This document shows positions 43,692-53,133 of a stretch of DNA of 64,000 nucleotides, one piece after another. How positions within the stretch are numbered: the first letter of the stretch is position 1; each line of letters starts with the position of its first letter. This DNA comes from an uncultured Agathobacter sp. GTDB lineage: Bacteria; Bacillota; Clostridia; Lachnospirales; Lachnospiraceae. A program made the translations under genes and the position numbers. The DNA lies in NCBI GenBank assembly GCA_910587655.1, contig CAJUND010000015.1, positions 13,773-77,772 of the forward strand, in the 5' to 3' direction. The notes under the pieces were generated by a model, which worked only from the letters and a program-made list of their open reading frames with translations, did no database searches and was not told the origin of the DNA.

Positions 43692-44531
43692 CTATCCCTT
43701 AACTGCGCCTGCAGCCATTCCGTTTACCATATTCTTTACCAGACAAAAATACAACAGAACAATCGGTACTGCAATAAATACGCTTCCTGCCGCAAATCTG
43801 GCAAATTCCGTTTCATCCAGACTCATAAGTCCCACTGCCACGGTATAAAGATCTTTTTCTTTCAGCAGCAGTTTCGGCAGGATAAAGTCACTCCAGGGCC
43901 AGGTAAAGGAGGTCAGTGCCGTGTAGACAATTATGGGCTTTGAAAGCGGAAGGTGTATTTTCCGGAACACCTGGAAATTCGTGGCTCCGTCAATCCGTGC
44001 CGCCTCGTCAATGGCTTTGGATATGGTATCGAAAAATCCCTTCTGCGTCAGATATCCCATGGGCGCTCCCGCACTGTAAATTAAAACCAGTCCCCAGAGA
44101 TGATTGATAAGGTTAAACTGTGTCATAAGAAGATAGACCGCAATCATTCCCATAAAGGATGGAAACATCCCAAGTACCATGGTTGTTTTCATAATCGGTT
44201 TTCGCGCCCGGAACTGGTACCTTGACATGGTATAAGCCGTCAGTATGGTTAAAAAAGTTCCAAGAACACAGCTTCCGGCAGCCACAAACAGCGTGTTAAA
44301 AAACCATTTGGGATAATTGTACATTGCCGTATCGGTAAACAGTTTTTTAAAGCTGGCAAGACTGTATTCCTGCGGGAAAAACCCGTCGAAGGAATAAATG
44401 GTTCCTGACTTTGAAAAGGAAGCCAGTATCAGCCAGAGGCAGGGAAAGAAAAACACAAATGCCACGGCAAGTAAAATGATATAGGTAAGAGTGGTATCCG
44501 CCACTTTTCCAGTCGTATGTTTTTTTCTCAT
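43692..44531 (-). CDS. malG: Maltooligosaccharide ABC permease (MalG-type)
   Basis: A 279-residue protein with six membrane segments. EAA loop EAARIDGATNFQVFRKIHLP and C-terminal ending GMAAGAVKG, both typical of MalG. Its start overlaps the MalF stop by 4 bases (ATGA), so translation is coupled. Neighbouring MalF, MalE and a GH13 enzyme point to malto-oligosaccharide uptake. No ATPase gene is nearby. Confidence 0.88.
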   Translation of the reverse strand: MRKKHTTGKVADTTLTYIILLAVAFVFFFPCLWLILASFSKSGTIYSFDGFFPQEYSLASFKKLFTDTAMYNYPKWFFNTLFVAAGSCVLGTFLTILTAYTMSRYQFRARKPIMKTTMVLGMFPSFMGMIAVYLLMTQFNLINHLWGLVLIYSAGAPMGYLTQKGFFDTISKAIDEAARIDGATNFQVFRKIHLPLSKPIIVYTALTSFTWPWSDFILPKLLLKEKDLYTVAVGLMSLDETEFARFAAGSVFIAVPIVLLYFCLVKNMVNGMAAGAVKG

Positions 44532-45835
44532 TGAAAGGTGTCCTCCTCTCTGTAGGACGGTGATTTTACATATACAACCAGTGAAATCATGGAAGTAATA
44601 ATGAAAATAACCAGACTGATTGCCGCTCCGATGCAGTAATAATTGTTATCAATTGACAGGTTATACAGCCAGTTAATTAACAGGTCCGTATCACTGGCAA
44701 GGAAGTAACCGTCCAGATACAGCCCGCCCCTTAAGAAATAAAAAATACCAAAGTTGTTAAAGTTTCCGATAAACTGGCCGATTAGTACGGGCATGGTGGA
44801 AAACAGCACGAACGGCAGCGTCAGTTTCTGGAACTTTTTCCATTTGCCGGCCCCGTCGATTTCTGCCGCCTCGTATAAGGATTTATCCCAGTTGGACAAA
44901 ATTCCGGTGGCAAGAAGCATAATGGAGGGAACACTTATCCAGCAGTTGACCAAAAGTCCGATAATTCTTGCGGACCATCTGGCGTCCAGGTCCAGAAAAC
45001 CGACTGCCGTTCCGCCGCCGGCTGTAATCATCTGGTTCACTGGTCCGCCGTAGGAAAACATAAACTTAAAGGCAAGCAGTGTAATAAAGCCGGGAATGGC
45101 ATAGGCAAGCACCGGAAAGGCGCGCCAGAAGGCTTTTCCTTTTACACAGTCTTTTTCCAGCAGCAGTGCAAGCCCGAGTCCTGCAAAATAATTCAGTGCG
45201 GTGGACATTACTGCCCACAGCAGGTTCCATCCCAGAATCCGGAAAAAGGTAGGGGCAAACTCTGACAGCGTAAGCAGCCTGGCAAAATTCTGGAAGCCCA
45301 CCCAGTCCACCAGCTCCGGTGGAACAATTTCGCCGCCGTAGTTTGTAAACGCAATCAGAATCATAAAGATGATGGGAAGAATGTTAAATACACATACGCC
45401 AATGACCGGAAGCACAAGAACTGTCATGTAAAACTTTTTATCAAGCAGCTGGGCAAGCTCTTCCCGGAATGCCGGCAGCGGTTTTCCCTGCTCTTTCAGC
45501 TTCTGCATCTTCCAGGCATCCCTGATATTGCACCGGTAAAGCAGCACAAATGCGGCAAGCACAATCCATGCAAAGATTCCCATAAGAAGCATAATGACAG
45601 AGTTATCCCCTTCAATGCCAAGCCATGCATCTCCTTTTTGTTCTCCCAGTGTAAAAAATCCTGTTAAATCAGTAAACCCGCGGCGGATAAAATAATATAT
45701 CATACTGATTTCCGCCAGCAGAAACAAAAGCCCCTTTCCGATTCGTCCGTAGGCAAACTGTCCTGCCCCCATAAGGAACAGGGAGGCACGTGTTTTTGCA
45801 CTGCTGTGTTTTATTATTTCTCTCATTTCTTTCAC
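44528..45835 (-). CDS. malF: Maltooligosaccharide ABC permease (MalF-type)
   Basis: A 435-residue protein with extra N-terminal membrane segments, as usual for clostridial MalF. EAA loop EAAEIDGAGKWKKFQKLTLP. It ends with a TM near SLVIFIITSMISLVVY. It sits 3 bases after MalE and overlaps MalG. The pair forms the channel for the binding protein at 45839. Confidence 0.88.
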   Translation of the reverse strand: MKEMREIIKHSSAKTRASLFLMGAGQFAYGRIGKGLLFLLAEISMIYYFIRRGFTDLTGFFTLGEQKGDAWLGIEGDNSVIMLLMGIFAWIVLAAFVLLYRCNIRDAWKMQKLKEQGKPLPAFREELAQLLDKKFYMTVLVLPVIGVCVFNILPIIFMILIAFTNYGGEIVPPELVDWVGFQNFARLLTLSEFAPTFFRILGWNLLWAVMSTALNYFAGLGLALLLEKDCVKGKAFWRAFPVLAYAIPGFITLLAFKFMFSYGGPVNQMITAGGGTAVGFLDLDARWSARIIGLLVNCWISVPSIMLLATGILSNWDKSLYEAAEIDGAGKWKKFQKLTLPFVLFSTMPVLIGQFIGNFNNFGIFYFLRGGLYLDGYFLASDTDLLINWLYNLSIDNNYYCIGAAISLVIFIITSMISLVVYVKSPSYREEDTFQ

Positions 45836-45838
45836 TCC

Positions 45839-47299
45839 TTACTTCAGGGTAAAGATTGCATCATGAATCTGGGTATCCACCGCTTCTAATCCTGCCTTCA
45901 GCGAAGCGGTATCTTTGTATTTCTTTTTCCCTTCCGGCCGGAAGGCGTCTTTTGCCACATCTGTAAAAAAGGTCTGTGCCGGGGTCCAGATCTGAGCCAC
46001 CTCTTTGATGGAAGGCATCAGAACGATGGTCCCTTTTTCCATATTTTCATAGAGCAGGGCTGAGACGCCGCCCGCCTGTTCTGCCGCATCCTTTCTGGCA
46101 GGCGCCACGCCGAGCATTTCGCTGCGTTTCAGCTGCATTTCATAGCTTGTCGCAAATTTCACAAAGGCAAGGCTGGCGTTTGGGGCTTTGGTATAAGCGC
46201 TGACAGCGTATCCGTTTACACCGCCCATGCTTTTTGAATCTTTCAGGGCAGGCTTTTCCTCTGTCAGGTCGCCGCTTTCCGGCAGCTTCGGCAGCGTTGT
46301 CATGACCAGGTTTTCCTTTGCCTTTGTTTCGGCATCTTCTTTTGACATTCCTTCACTTTCATATACCAGAACCAGTTCGCTGATAAATGTGGAATACATA
46401 TCGGGTGTGGTAATCGTTGCAAAGTAGGTTCCGTCCGCCAGTTTGCTGTATGCATTTGTGGTAATGGTATCGTCAATACATTCTTCATTCATGGCAGAAG
46501 CAAGCTGGGAGAGTACCCATGCCCCTTTTTCAGATTCTCCTTTGGAAAAACCGATATCATCCGGATTGGTATTGTTATCCCCGAATACATAACCGCCATA
46601 GGAAAACAAAAATCCGCTGGAAAAATATACATCAAACAAAGACTTCATGTATCCGTATTTTGAAGAATCCTCTTTATGTCTTTCAACAGAATACGCGTAC
46701 AGGTTATTCCAGTTTTCCACCATATCCGGCACTTTGTTGCCATCCTGGTCCCAGGCGGTTTCCCAGTCTTCCGGAAGCAGGTCGCTTCTGTAGTAGAGCA
46801 TCGGCGCCTGTACATTGACCGGCACGCCGCAGTAATAGGTACTGCCGTCCGCTTCTGTCTGGTATGCGCTCCATGCATTCTCCGGTATCTGTTTGTAGCA
46901 GTCCATTGTTTCCACCGGAAGGGGGTATATATGCCGTCCCTGTGCATACTGCATAATAATGTCGTTTGCCTGGTACAGCACATCCGGACCATAGCCGTAA
47001 GGTCCGTCATTGGCGAGGTCTAAATACTGGTCCATGTTTGCATCCACTGCTGTAATCCCCTGCTCCTTGTATTCTTCATTGAATGCTGCAATAAGTTCGT
47101 CAAAATATCCCCTGGAAATTGCCGTGTCGTTTTCCAGCACCCGGATGGTAACATTTTTCTCCAGCTCGCCCGAAAACACTCCGTTTGATTTCTGTGTATC
47201 TTTGTTTGTGCCCGTCTGGTCTTCTTTTTTATCCCCGCAGCCGGTGAATAGGGAGAGTCCCATAACAAATGCCATTAACAATGCGCCTTTTCGTTTCAT
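45839..47299 (-). CDS. malE: Maltooligosaccharide-binding lipoprotein (MalE-type)
   Basis: A 486-residue lipoprotein with lipobox LFTGC. The two-lobed binding-protein fold shows VTIRVLENDTAISRGYFDELI near the start, GVNGYAVSAYTKAPNASLAFVKFA, and ATSYEMQLKRSEMLG near the end. It binds extracellular malto-oligosaccharides for the MalFG channel (by context). It follows the GH13 gene by 22 bases and precedes MalF by 3, so it is in one operon with them. Confidence 0.85.
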   Translation of the reverse strand: MKRKGALLMAFVMGLSLFTGCGDKKEDQTGTNKDTQKSNGVFSGELEKNVTIRVLENDTAISRGYFDELIAAFNEEYKEQGITAVDANMDQYLDLANDGPYGYGPDVLYQANDIIMQYAQGRHIYPLPVETMDCYKQIPENAWSAYQTEADGSTYYCGVPVNVQAPMLYYRSDLLPEDWETAWDQDGNKVPDMVENWNNLYAYSVERHKEDSSKYGYMKSLFDVYFSSGFLFSYGGYVFGDNNTNPDDIGFSKGESEKGAWVLSQLASAMNEECIDDTITTNAYSKLADGTYFATITTPDMYSTFISELVLVYESEGMSKEDAETKAKENLVMTTLPKLPESGDLTEEKPALKDSKSMGGVNGYAVSAYTKAPNASLAFVKFATSYEMQLKRSEMLGVAPARKDAAEQAGGVSALLYENMEKGTIVLMPSIKEVAQIWTPAQTFFTDVAKDAFRPEGKKKYKDTASLKAGLEAVDTQIHDAIFTLK

Positions 47300-47321
47300 T
47301 TTACACCAGTCCTTTCCTGTA

Positions 47322-49028
47322 TTATTTTTCCTCTGTGGTTATTAAAAATCCTTTTTCCTGCAGTATGAAATCCGTGCATCTGTTTTCGCAGAGTACGGTT
47401 TCATTTTTCGCGGAAATTACTTTTTCCTCAGGTTCCAGATTAATCCGCAGTATTAAAGTGTTTTCCTTCCAGTTTCTTTTTACTGCTAACATTCCCTGTT
47501 CGGCTGTTATTTCTGTATCGCCGTACTGCACAGCAGGCTGTTTTCGAATCTGAATCAGTTTCTTTACCATTTCCAGAAAGTCCATGTCCCAGGAAGCGCT
47601 GTCCCAGGAAAAACACCTGCGGGAATCCGGGTCATATCCGCCTTCCATACAGATTTCCGTTCCGTAATAGATACATGGGGCGCCCGTAAAAACCATTTCC
47701 AGGGCAATTGCCGCAAGTACCTTATTTTTGTCCTTTCCGGTTTCCGTATAAAAACGGTGGGTGTCGTGCGAATCAAGAAGATTCAGCATCATACGGTTTA
47801 CCTGATCCATATTCCGCATCAGATTGGCGTTTAATTTATCCGCCATTTCCGCTGCGGTAAATACGCCTTTTGCAAAATAATCCAGGCATGCCTTGGTAAA
47901 AGCATAGTTCATAATGCTGTCGTACTGGTCGCCCATAAGATACGGATAGGCGTCATGCCAGTTTTCCCCGATAATGACACAGTCCGGTTTTTCCTTTTTT
48001 ACTGCCTTTCGAAACTGCCGCCAGAAATCATGGGAAACTTCGTCAGACACATCCAGACGCCAGCCGTCGATGTCCGCCTCCCGGATCCAGTAAAGCGCCA
48101 CATCAACCAGAAACTTTTGAACCTCTTCATTTGCGGTGTTCAGCTTCGGCATATAGCTGCATGCGGCGAAGCATTCATAATTCATATCCTCCGGGTTTGG
48201 AAAATCTCCCTCAATGATAAACCAGTTATAGAAAGGGGAGTCCTTTCCGTGTTCCAGTACATCCTGAAACTGTTTCATCTCCATGCTGCAGTGGTTAAAT
48301 ACGGCATCCATTACCACCCGGATATTTTTCTGGTGGGTGGTCTGTACCAGCTTTTTTAACACTTCCAAGCTTCCAAACTGCGGGTCCACCGTATAATAAT
48401 CGCTGATATCATACTTATGGTTGGAAATGGACTGGAAAACGGGAGTCAGATAAATTGCATTGATGCCAAGCTCCTGTATGTAATCCATTTTTTCTGTAAT
48501 ACCCGCCAGGTCCCCCCCGGCAAAGCTTTTGGGCGTCGGCAGTCCGTTCCACTCCATGTTTACATAGGAGGTATCCTTTTTATGGTCTCCCTGCCGGAAT
48601 CGGTCCACAAATATCTGGTAAAAAACGGCGTTTCGCATCCAGTCCACCGTTTCCAGCACGTCGTTTTTATTAATATAAGGCATTTGAAAGAAATTGTAAA
48701 AGCCTTCTTCAAACCGGTATTCCCCGGTTACGCCGTCTTCGCTGAAATACCATGTAGTTCCTGCCTCTTCTATTTCAAAAATATAGGCAAAGCGTACATC
48801 GGCAAGCATCATCCGGATTTCATAATAATGATACAGCCTGTCACTGTATTTAATCTCCATCGGTATTTTTTTCCGGTGGAAGGTGAAGTCATATTTCTGG
48901 GAATAAACCAGAAATACCTTCGCCTTTTCATCTTCCCGTGCCATGCGCAGCCGGATGACCAGCTCCTTTTCTCCTGCCGGGAAACAGTAACGGGAATCGG
49001 GGATATGCAGTATTGCGTATTCGTTCAT
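47322..49028 (-). CDS. GH13 neopullulanase/cyclomaltodextrinase-type enzyme
   Basis: A 568-residue protein without signal peptide. N-terminal CBM34-like sandwich (residues 1-125), then a TIM barrel with the GH13 motifs: DAVFNH (241-246), GWRLDVSDE with nucleophile Asp326, GENW with acid/base Glu355, and LLDSHDT with Asp422. The N-terminal domain and the early HKYDISDYYTVDPQFG motif fit subfamily GH13_20 (neopullulanase, maltogenic amylase). It probably hydrolyses imported malto-oligosaccharides in the cytoplasm. First gene of the mal-like operon. A heavily deleted second copy lies at 55764-56300. Confidence 0.88.
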   Translation of the reverse strand: MNEYAILHIPDSRYCFPAGEKELVIRLRMAREDEKAKVFLVYSQKYDFTFHRKKIPMEIKYSDRLYHYYEIRMMLADVRFAYIFEIEEAGTTWYFSEDGVTGEYRFEEGFYNFFQMPYINKNDVLETVDWMRNAVFYQIFVDRFRQGDHKKDTSYVNMEWNGLPTPKSFAGGDLAGITEKMDYIQELGINAIYLTPVFQSISNHKYDISDYYTVDPQFGSLEVLKKLVQTTHQKNIRVVMDAVFNHCSMEMKQFQDVLEHGKDSPFYNWFIIEGDFPNPEDMNYECFAACSYMPKLNTANEEVQKFLVDVALYWIREADIDGWRLDVSDEVSHDFWRQFRKAVKKEKPDCVIIGENWHDAYPYLMGDQYDSIMNYAFTKACLDYFAKGVFTAAEMADKLNANLMRNMDQVNRMMLNLLDSHDTHRFYTETGKDKNKVLAAIALEMVFTGAPCIYYGTEICMEGGYDPDSRRCFSWDSASWDMDFLEMVKKLIQIRKQPAVQYGDTEITAEQGMLAVKRNWKENTLILRINLEPEEKVISAKNETVLCENRCTDFILQEKGFLITTEEK

Positions 49029-49057
49029 GTGTTTTTTCCTTTCCCACTTTTTTTAGT

Positions 49058-49086
49058 TGACAAATTTTCCAAAATTCTATATAACA
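49058..49086 (+). promoter_or_regulatory. Promoter of the LacI-type gene
   Basis: A perfect TTGACA at 49058-49063, followed about 17 bases later by an AT-rich -10-like segment. It lies in the divergent region between the GH13 gene and the regulator, so both promoters are crowded into about 90 bases. Confidence 0.55.
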
Positions 49087-49119
49087 TGAAAATAGAATTC
49101 ATTTATCAGGAGAGAGGGA

Positions 49120-49923
49120 ATGTTTATGAAAAACAATATTACCATCAAGGATGTCGCCCGGGAAGCAGGGGTCTCTGTTGCCACCGTTTCTTATGTCATT
49201 AACGAAAGGGATGACAAGCGCATCAGTGACAAGACAAGGAAAAAGGTACTGCAGGTCATTAACCTGTTAGACTATGTTCCCAATCAGTCTGCCAAGGCCC
49301 TTGCTACCAGTAAAAGCGGCATGATTGCACTCTATGTTTCTCCTGATTTTTCTGTTTTAAAAAATGCAGAACAGCTGCATTTCATTAACTTTTTTTCTTC
49401 TTTTCTCCATGAAAAGAATTACAGTTTAATTTACTTAAGCGATACCTGCACGGAAAAATTTGACCATGCGGATGCTATTTTGTGTTATGATGTTTCTTCT
49501 GAATATTTTCATCAGATTGGCGACAATAATTTTGCCCCCCTGCTGGCATGTGACTGCATGATTCATGATCCTTTATTTTTTCAGGTTAATTCTGATTATG
49601 AAAAACTGTCCCGTCAGGCGGAGGAATATTTTGGGCAGCAGGATTATACCTTTGTGCTGCTGGAAACCCCCAACCAGGAACGGAAAGCATATCTGAAGCC
49701 GTTTTTTAAGGAGGTTATTTATGTAAAAGATTTTGCAGATCTTGCTTCCCTTCCCGGCGGGAATCTTCTGGTAGTGGAGCATACGCTGTATGACTGTCTG
49801 AAAGACCGTGCAGATGTATGCTATCTTCCGAGCCTTACAGCTGAAAAATGTGAAGTTATACTGTCCTGTATTGAAAATGCCATAAAGCGTATTCCTATTT
49901 CAGAACATGATATTCTGTTTTGA
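49120..49923 (+). CDS. Short LacI-type transcriptional regulator
   Basis: A 267-residue protein with AGGAGAGAGG upstream. The N-terminal LacI HTH is clear: ITIKDVAREAGVSVATVSYV, then the hinge region VLQVINLLDYVPNQSAKALAT. The sensor part is about 70 residues shorter than in normal LacI proteins (about 330-340) and lacks the usual C-terminal lobe pattern. It may be a rearranged sensor or have lost sugar binding. It is divergent from the mal-like operon and so is its probable regulator, and possibly of the lipoprotein gene carrying two LacI-like operators. Confidence 0.8.
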   Translation: MFMKNNITIKDVAREAGVSVATVSYVINERDDKRISDKTRKKVLQVINLLDYVPNQSAKALATSKSGMIALYVSPDFSVLKNAEQLHFINFFSSFLHEKNYSLIYLSDTCTEKFDHADAILCYDVSSEYFHQIGDNNFAPLLACDCMIHDPLFFQVNSDYEKLSRQAEEYFGQQDYTFVLLETPNQERKAYLKPFFKEVIYVKDFADLASLPGGNLLVVEHTLYDCLKDRADVCYLPSLTAEKCEVILSCIENAIKRIPISEHDILF

Positions 49924-49964
49924 AATATATGCTGAAAATTCCGGTAATTTCAAGGCAGTGCAGT

Positions 49965-51104
49965 TTATTTGCAGCTTACCGTCAGTATTTTTGCAGCAGG
50001 GTCATAGGTAAAGGTATAGGTTCCCGCCTTGCCTGCCACCAGGTTGGCATTGCCCGTTCCGGTTACATATGACAGGCTTTCGGCATCATCTTCGGCAATA
50101 TTGGTGTACCGGATATATTCCGTTCCCACGCCGCTTGTTTCCCCGTCAGATACCATGGAGGTAAACATAAATTCGTCTCCCTCCTCCAGGTCTATGGTCA
50201 GCGTATAAATACCGTCTTTTTCCGTAAACTTTGTTTCATCAGTGTAAACGTCTTCCCATCCGGTAATTTTTGCCCCCTTGATGTAATAATCTGTCTGCAT
50301 TGCAGAATCGCCGGCAGTGCTTTCCCCGTTATAGGTCCAGGTAATCATGTCGTAATTGTTTATGTTAAATGCTTCCTTATTATCCTCAGAATAACTGGCG
50401 CTGTCAGTTTCATACTGGTCTTCTCCCGGATAAGTAGTTAAGGTAAAGGTGTAATTTCCTGCCACGGCGCATTTAATATTTGCACGTTTACTGCTGGCGT
50501 CCCCCAGGGTTCCGGAATTGGCAAAATAGTCTTTTCCATCCCTGGAAATGCTGTCCAGATAACCGTATCCTCTCTGGTTGTGCCAGCTGGTGTTAATGGC
50601 GAACTGGAACTCATCCCCTTCGTTCAGGTCCAGGGTAATCGTATAAATGTTTGCCCCGCTGTTTTCTTCCTTTGTCATTTTCTGGGCGTCTCCGATAACC
50701 TTTCCCCAGTTGGATTCCATCAGTGCCGCGCTGCTTCCGCTTCCCACAATGGCAAATTCCCTGGTATCCTCCACATAAGTTACAAATCCGCCAAATACAC
50801 TGGTGTCTTCCGTGACCGGTTGTGAAAAATCAAAACGGTGTGACATCTGGGGTGTTGCAAACCAGCCCACGAAGCCTTCTTTTTCCGGTTCATATTCTTT
50901 GACACACTCCCCGCTCTTGACTTCCTCTGTCTTTAACTCTGTTTTTCCGTCGGAATCATAGAAGGTTACTTTGCAGGTGTCTTCCCTGCTTCCTTCTTCC
51001 TGAGTGACGGTTTTACCGTCTGTTTCCCTGTTTCCGCATCCTGCTGTTCCCATGGAAAGTACCAGTGATGCTGCCAGTACAAGCATAAAACTTCTTCTCT
51101 TCAT
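49965..51104 (-). CDS. Surface lipoprotein, probably starch-binding
   Basis: A 379-residue lipoprotein (lipobox GTAGC). After an acidic linker comes a Listeria-Bacteroides-type repeat (CKVTFYDSDGKTELKTEEV ... FVGWFATP). Two similar modules follow, each with the sequence YTITLDLNEGDEFQFAI or YTLTIDLEEGDEFMFTS, and ending AGTYTFTYDPAAKILTVS or AGNYTFTLTTY. Such modules resemble SusE/SusF-type or CBM-like starch-binding domains. With a mal-like operon beside it, it probably holds starch at the cell surface (inference). It lacks any catalytic motif. Confidence 0.65.
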   Translation of the reverse strand: MKRRSFMLVLAASLVLSMGTAGCGNRETDGKTVTQEEGSREDTCKVTFYDSDGKTELKTEEVKSGECVKEYEPEKEGFVGWFATPQMSHRFDFSQPVTEDTSVFGGFVTYVEDTREFAIVGSGSSAALMESNWGKVIGDAQKMTKEENSGANIYTITLDLNEGDEFQFAINTSWHNQRGYGYLDSISRDGKDYFANSGTLGDASSKRANIKCAVAGNYTFTLTTYPGEDQYETDSASYSEDNKEAFNINNYDMITWTYNGESTAGDSAMQTDYYIKGAKITGWEDVYTDETKFTEKDGIYTLTIDLEEGDEFMFTSMVSDGETSGVGTEYIRYTNIAEDDAESLSYVTGTGNANLVAGKAGTYTFTYDPAAKILTVSCK

Positions 51105-51148
51105 CCTTCTCCTCGCTTTCCTTTCTGTAATTTGTTGTTCTTTTTAGG

Positions 51149-51217
51149 TTAATCGGTTAAGCATACTGGTATTTTTTAAGCAAACTGCACAAGATGACAG
51201 TTTGCTTAACCGTTTAA
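51149..51217 (-). promoter_or_regulatory. Two LacI-type operator-like sites upstream of the lipoprotein gene
   Basis: TTAATCGGTTAA (51149-51160) and TTAACCGTTTAA (51206-51217) are near-palindromes with a central CG, the LacI/GalR operator hallmark; their centres are 57 bases apart. Inside them a perfect inverted repeat, AAGCAAACTG (51178-51187) and CAGTTTGCTT (51198-51207), is also seen. Paired operators suggest DNA looping by a LacI-type tetramer. Confidence 0.55.
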
Positions 51218-51384
51218 CTTGATATAAATGTAACACCTCGGGGAGATAATGTCAATAGTTTTTGGTAAAAATTATCATGGAGACTTGTTATGCTATATTC
51301 AGGTAAAATTAATTATAAAACCAGGTGGTTTTACAGGCAGTGTAATGATAGAATGGATTTGCAGGGAGTAATAAAGGAAGGGGG

Positions 51385-52224
51385 ATGCAGATAATGGTAT
51401 ATCTGAGCAGTTTTCTGTTTTCCAGTGAAAAAGTCAACAATCCCAACATCTATCCGTATCATGTATTTGCCAAAAAATCTGAGAGGCTGTTACTGTTTCA
51501 TCCCATTACGATTTTATATGGAAATAATGCTTCCGGAAAATCCACGATGTTAAATATTATGGCAAATAAACTGAATTTGACAGGATGGGAATATGCTTCC
51601 AGTAACAGATATGGACCTTATTTTATGAATTTTGTGAATGGATGCAGTTTTTCCTTTGGGGATGATGAAGATGGGAAGGAAATAAGTAAAATTCCTTCTG
51701 CCAGCAGATACATCAAAAGTGAGGATATTTTGTATGAGATTAAAAAAATACAGCAGGAACAGGTTCTGGAGGAAGGCTATGTATATGAACATGTCAGAAA
51801 AGGAATGCCGAAAGAGCAGATAAACAGTCTGAAAGATTCATGGAAAATGAAACGGGATTTGGAGAATATGATTTTTGCCCAGGAAAAGTATTCCAATGGT
51901 GAGACAACGTTACAGCTGCTGGAAGATTATATAGAGCCGGACGCCTTTTATCTGCTTGATGAACCGGAGGTGTCCCTGTCACCGGAAAACCAGACGGTAC
52001 TGGCGGAAAAGCTGAATCAGATGGCAAGATTCCTGGGCTGTCAGTTTATCATTTCCACGCATTCGCCTTTTATGCTGGGAACATTAAATGCAAGAATCTA
52101 CAACATTGATTCGGAGGAACTTGAAGTGACAGAGTGGAGCAGGCTTCACAATGTAAGATATTTTTATGAGTTTTTTAAAAAACACAGGGAAGAATTTGAA
52201 AATACGGGACAGCCATTTTTATGA
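51385..52224 (+). CDS. ABC/AAA-type ATPase, single protein
   Basis: A 279-residue protein with AAGGAAGGGGG upstream; ATG 51394 is an alternative start. Walker A YGNNASGKST at about 47-56, the signature-like SNGETTLQLLEDYI, Walker B AFYLLDEPEVSL, and the switch His in ISTHSPFMLG. This layout belongs to the small AAA_21-like ATPases found in Firmicutes. Helical middle region (EDILYEIKKIQQEQV). The next gene follows 9 bases later; together they may form a unit. Function unknown; some relatives are in defence systems. Confidence 0.75.
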   Translation: MQIMVYLSSFLFSSEKVNNPNIYPYHVFAKKSERLLLFHPITILYGNNASGKSTMLNIMANKLNLTGWEYASSNRYGPYFMNFVNGCSFSFGDDEDGKEISKIPSASRYIKSEDILYEIKKIQQEQVLEEGYVYEHVRKGMPKEQINSLKDSWKMKRDLENMIFAQEKYSNGETTLQLLEDYIEPDAFYLLDEPEVSLSPENQTVLAEKLNQMARFLGCQFIISTHSPFMLGTLNARIYNIDSEELEVTEWSRLHNVRYFYEFFKKHREEFENTGQPFL

Positions 52225-52233
52225 GGTACAGTG

Positions 52234-52566
52234 ATGAATTATTTTATCAAAGAAACAGAACGAAAAGGAACCTGCTATCATGAATTTCAAAGGGGAAAAT
52301 GGGATGGGAAAACGTTCTGGCATCAGGATTCCCTGCTTATGCATGATGATATTCTTATTGGTCTGAAACTTTGGAAATTGTTTGCAGAGACAGTTTCCGG
52401 TTATCATTCATATGGTGAAACGGAGATTAGCAGGGAGCAGTGGGAAGCTGTTTGCAATCAGGCGGATGCGATGGGCGGGGAGATGAAAGCAGCGATAGAA
52501 GAGCTGAAGCCGTGGGCGGAAAAGAATTTCCGGACAGAACAGGTTTTTACTATTTTGGGAATATAG
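52234..52566 (+). CDS. Small protein of unknown function linked to the ATPase
   Basis: A 110-residue protein starting MNYFIKETERKGTCYHEF. ATG 52234 is preferred to GTG 52231. It is acidic, without TM segments or recognised motif; the C-terminus is predicted helical (EQWEAVCNQADAMGGEMKAAI). It lies 9 bases after the ATPase stop, so it is likely co-transcribed. Confidence 0.6.
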   Translation: MNYFIKETERKGTCYHEFQRGKWDGKTFWHQDSLLMHDDILIGLKLWKLFAETVSGYHSYGETEISREQWEAVCNQADAMGGEMKAAIEELKPWAEKNFRTEQVFTILGI

Positions 52567-52634
52567 TAATGCTGTTCTGTTACCTTTTTCTAAAAAACAT
52601 TTTAACTTGAATAATTTCAAAGCAAAAACTTTCT

Positions 52635-52967
52635 TTAGGAACGCGTCATTGATTTATAGGAATTTCCCCATGCTTCCATAGCGTCAAGTATCGGCCGCAT
52701 TGTTTCCCCCAATTCTGACAGGGAATATTCAACTCTTGGCGGAACCTCCGCATACACAGTGCGAGTAATCAGCCCGTCTGCTTCCATGGACCGCAGGCTG
52801 TCCGTCAGAACTTTCTGACTGATACCGTCCAGACTTTTCTGCAATTCATTAAAACGCCATGGCCGTGTCCGCAGATTGCGGATGATCAATAACTTCCATT
52901 TATTTCCTATGAGCTGAACAGTTGTAGCTACCGGGCATTCAGGCAGCAATTCCGCTTTCGTTTTCAT
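52635..52967 (-). CDS. HxlR-family transcriptional regulator
   Basis: A 110-residue protein with the HxlR signature CPVATTVQLIGNKWKLLIIR, then the winged-helix RFNELQKSLDGISQKVLTDSL and the tail RVEYSLSELGETMRPILDAM. HxlR proteins sense thiol, aldehyde or redox stress, often through the N-terminal Cys (Cys11 here). It is divergent from the RiPP/nitroreductase operon, whose leader carries a matching GTTAC-GTAAC palindrome. It is the likely controller of that operon (inference). Confidence 0.85.
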   Translation of the reverse strand: MKTKAELLPECPVATTVQLIGNKWKLLIIRNLRTRPWRFNELQKSLDGISQKVLTDSLRSMEADGLITRTVYAEVPPRVEYSLSELGETMRPILDAMEAWGNSYKSMTRS

Positions 52968-53113
52968 GTTACACCTCCATTACTTCCAAAAAGACTGTTA
53001 CACTTCAATTATACTGTAGTATCCCTAAAAAAACAATGGCAGGAAGTGTTTTTGAATATTTGACATTAAAAATTTTAAGGCTGTAAATGCCAGAAAATCT
53101 TGTAAATCCACAA

Positions 53114-53133
53114 AGGTTACAAAAAGGTAACCT
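53114..53133 (+). promoter_or_regulatory. HxlR-type palindrome before the peptide gene
   Basis: AGGTTAC and GTAACCT are separated by 6 bases, a perfect 7-base inverted repeat like those bound by HxlR regulators. It lies in the shared divergent region between the HxlR gene and the peptide gene, about 100 bases before the peptide start. Confidence 0.5.

Noticed and set aside
48417..49202. 261-codon plus-strand frame opposite the GH13 gene
   Set aside because: It runs antisense to the GH13 enzyme and into the LacI gene in another frame; no ribosome binding site or domain.
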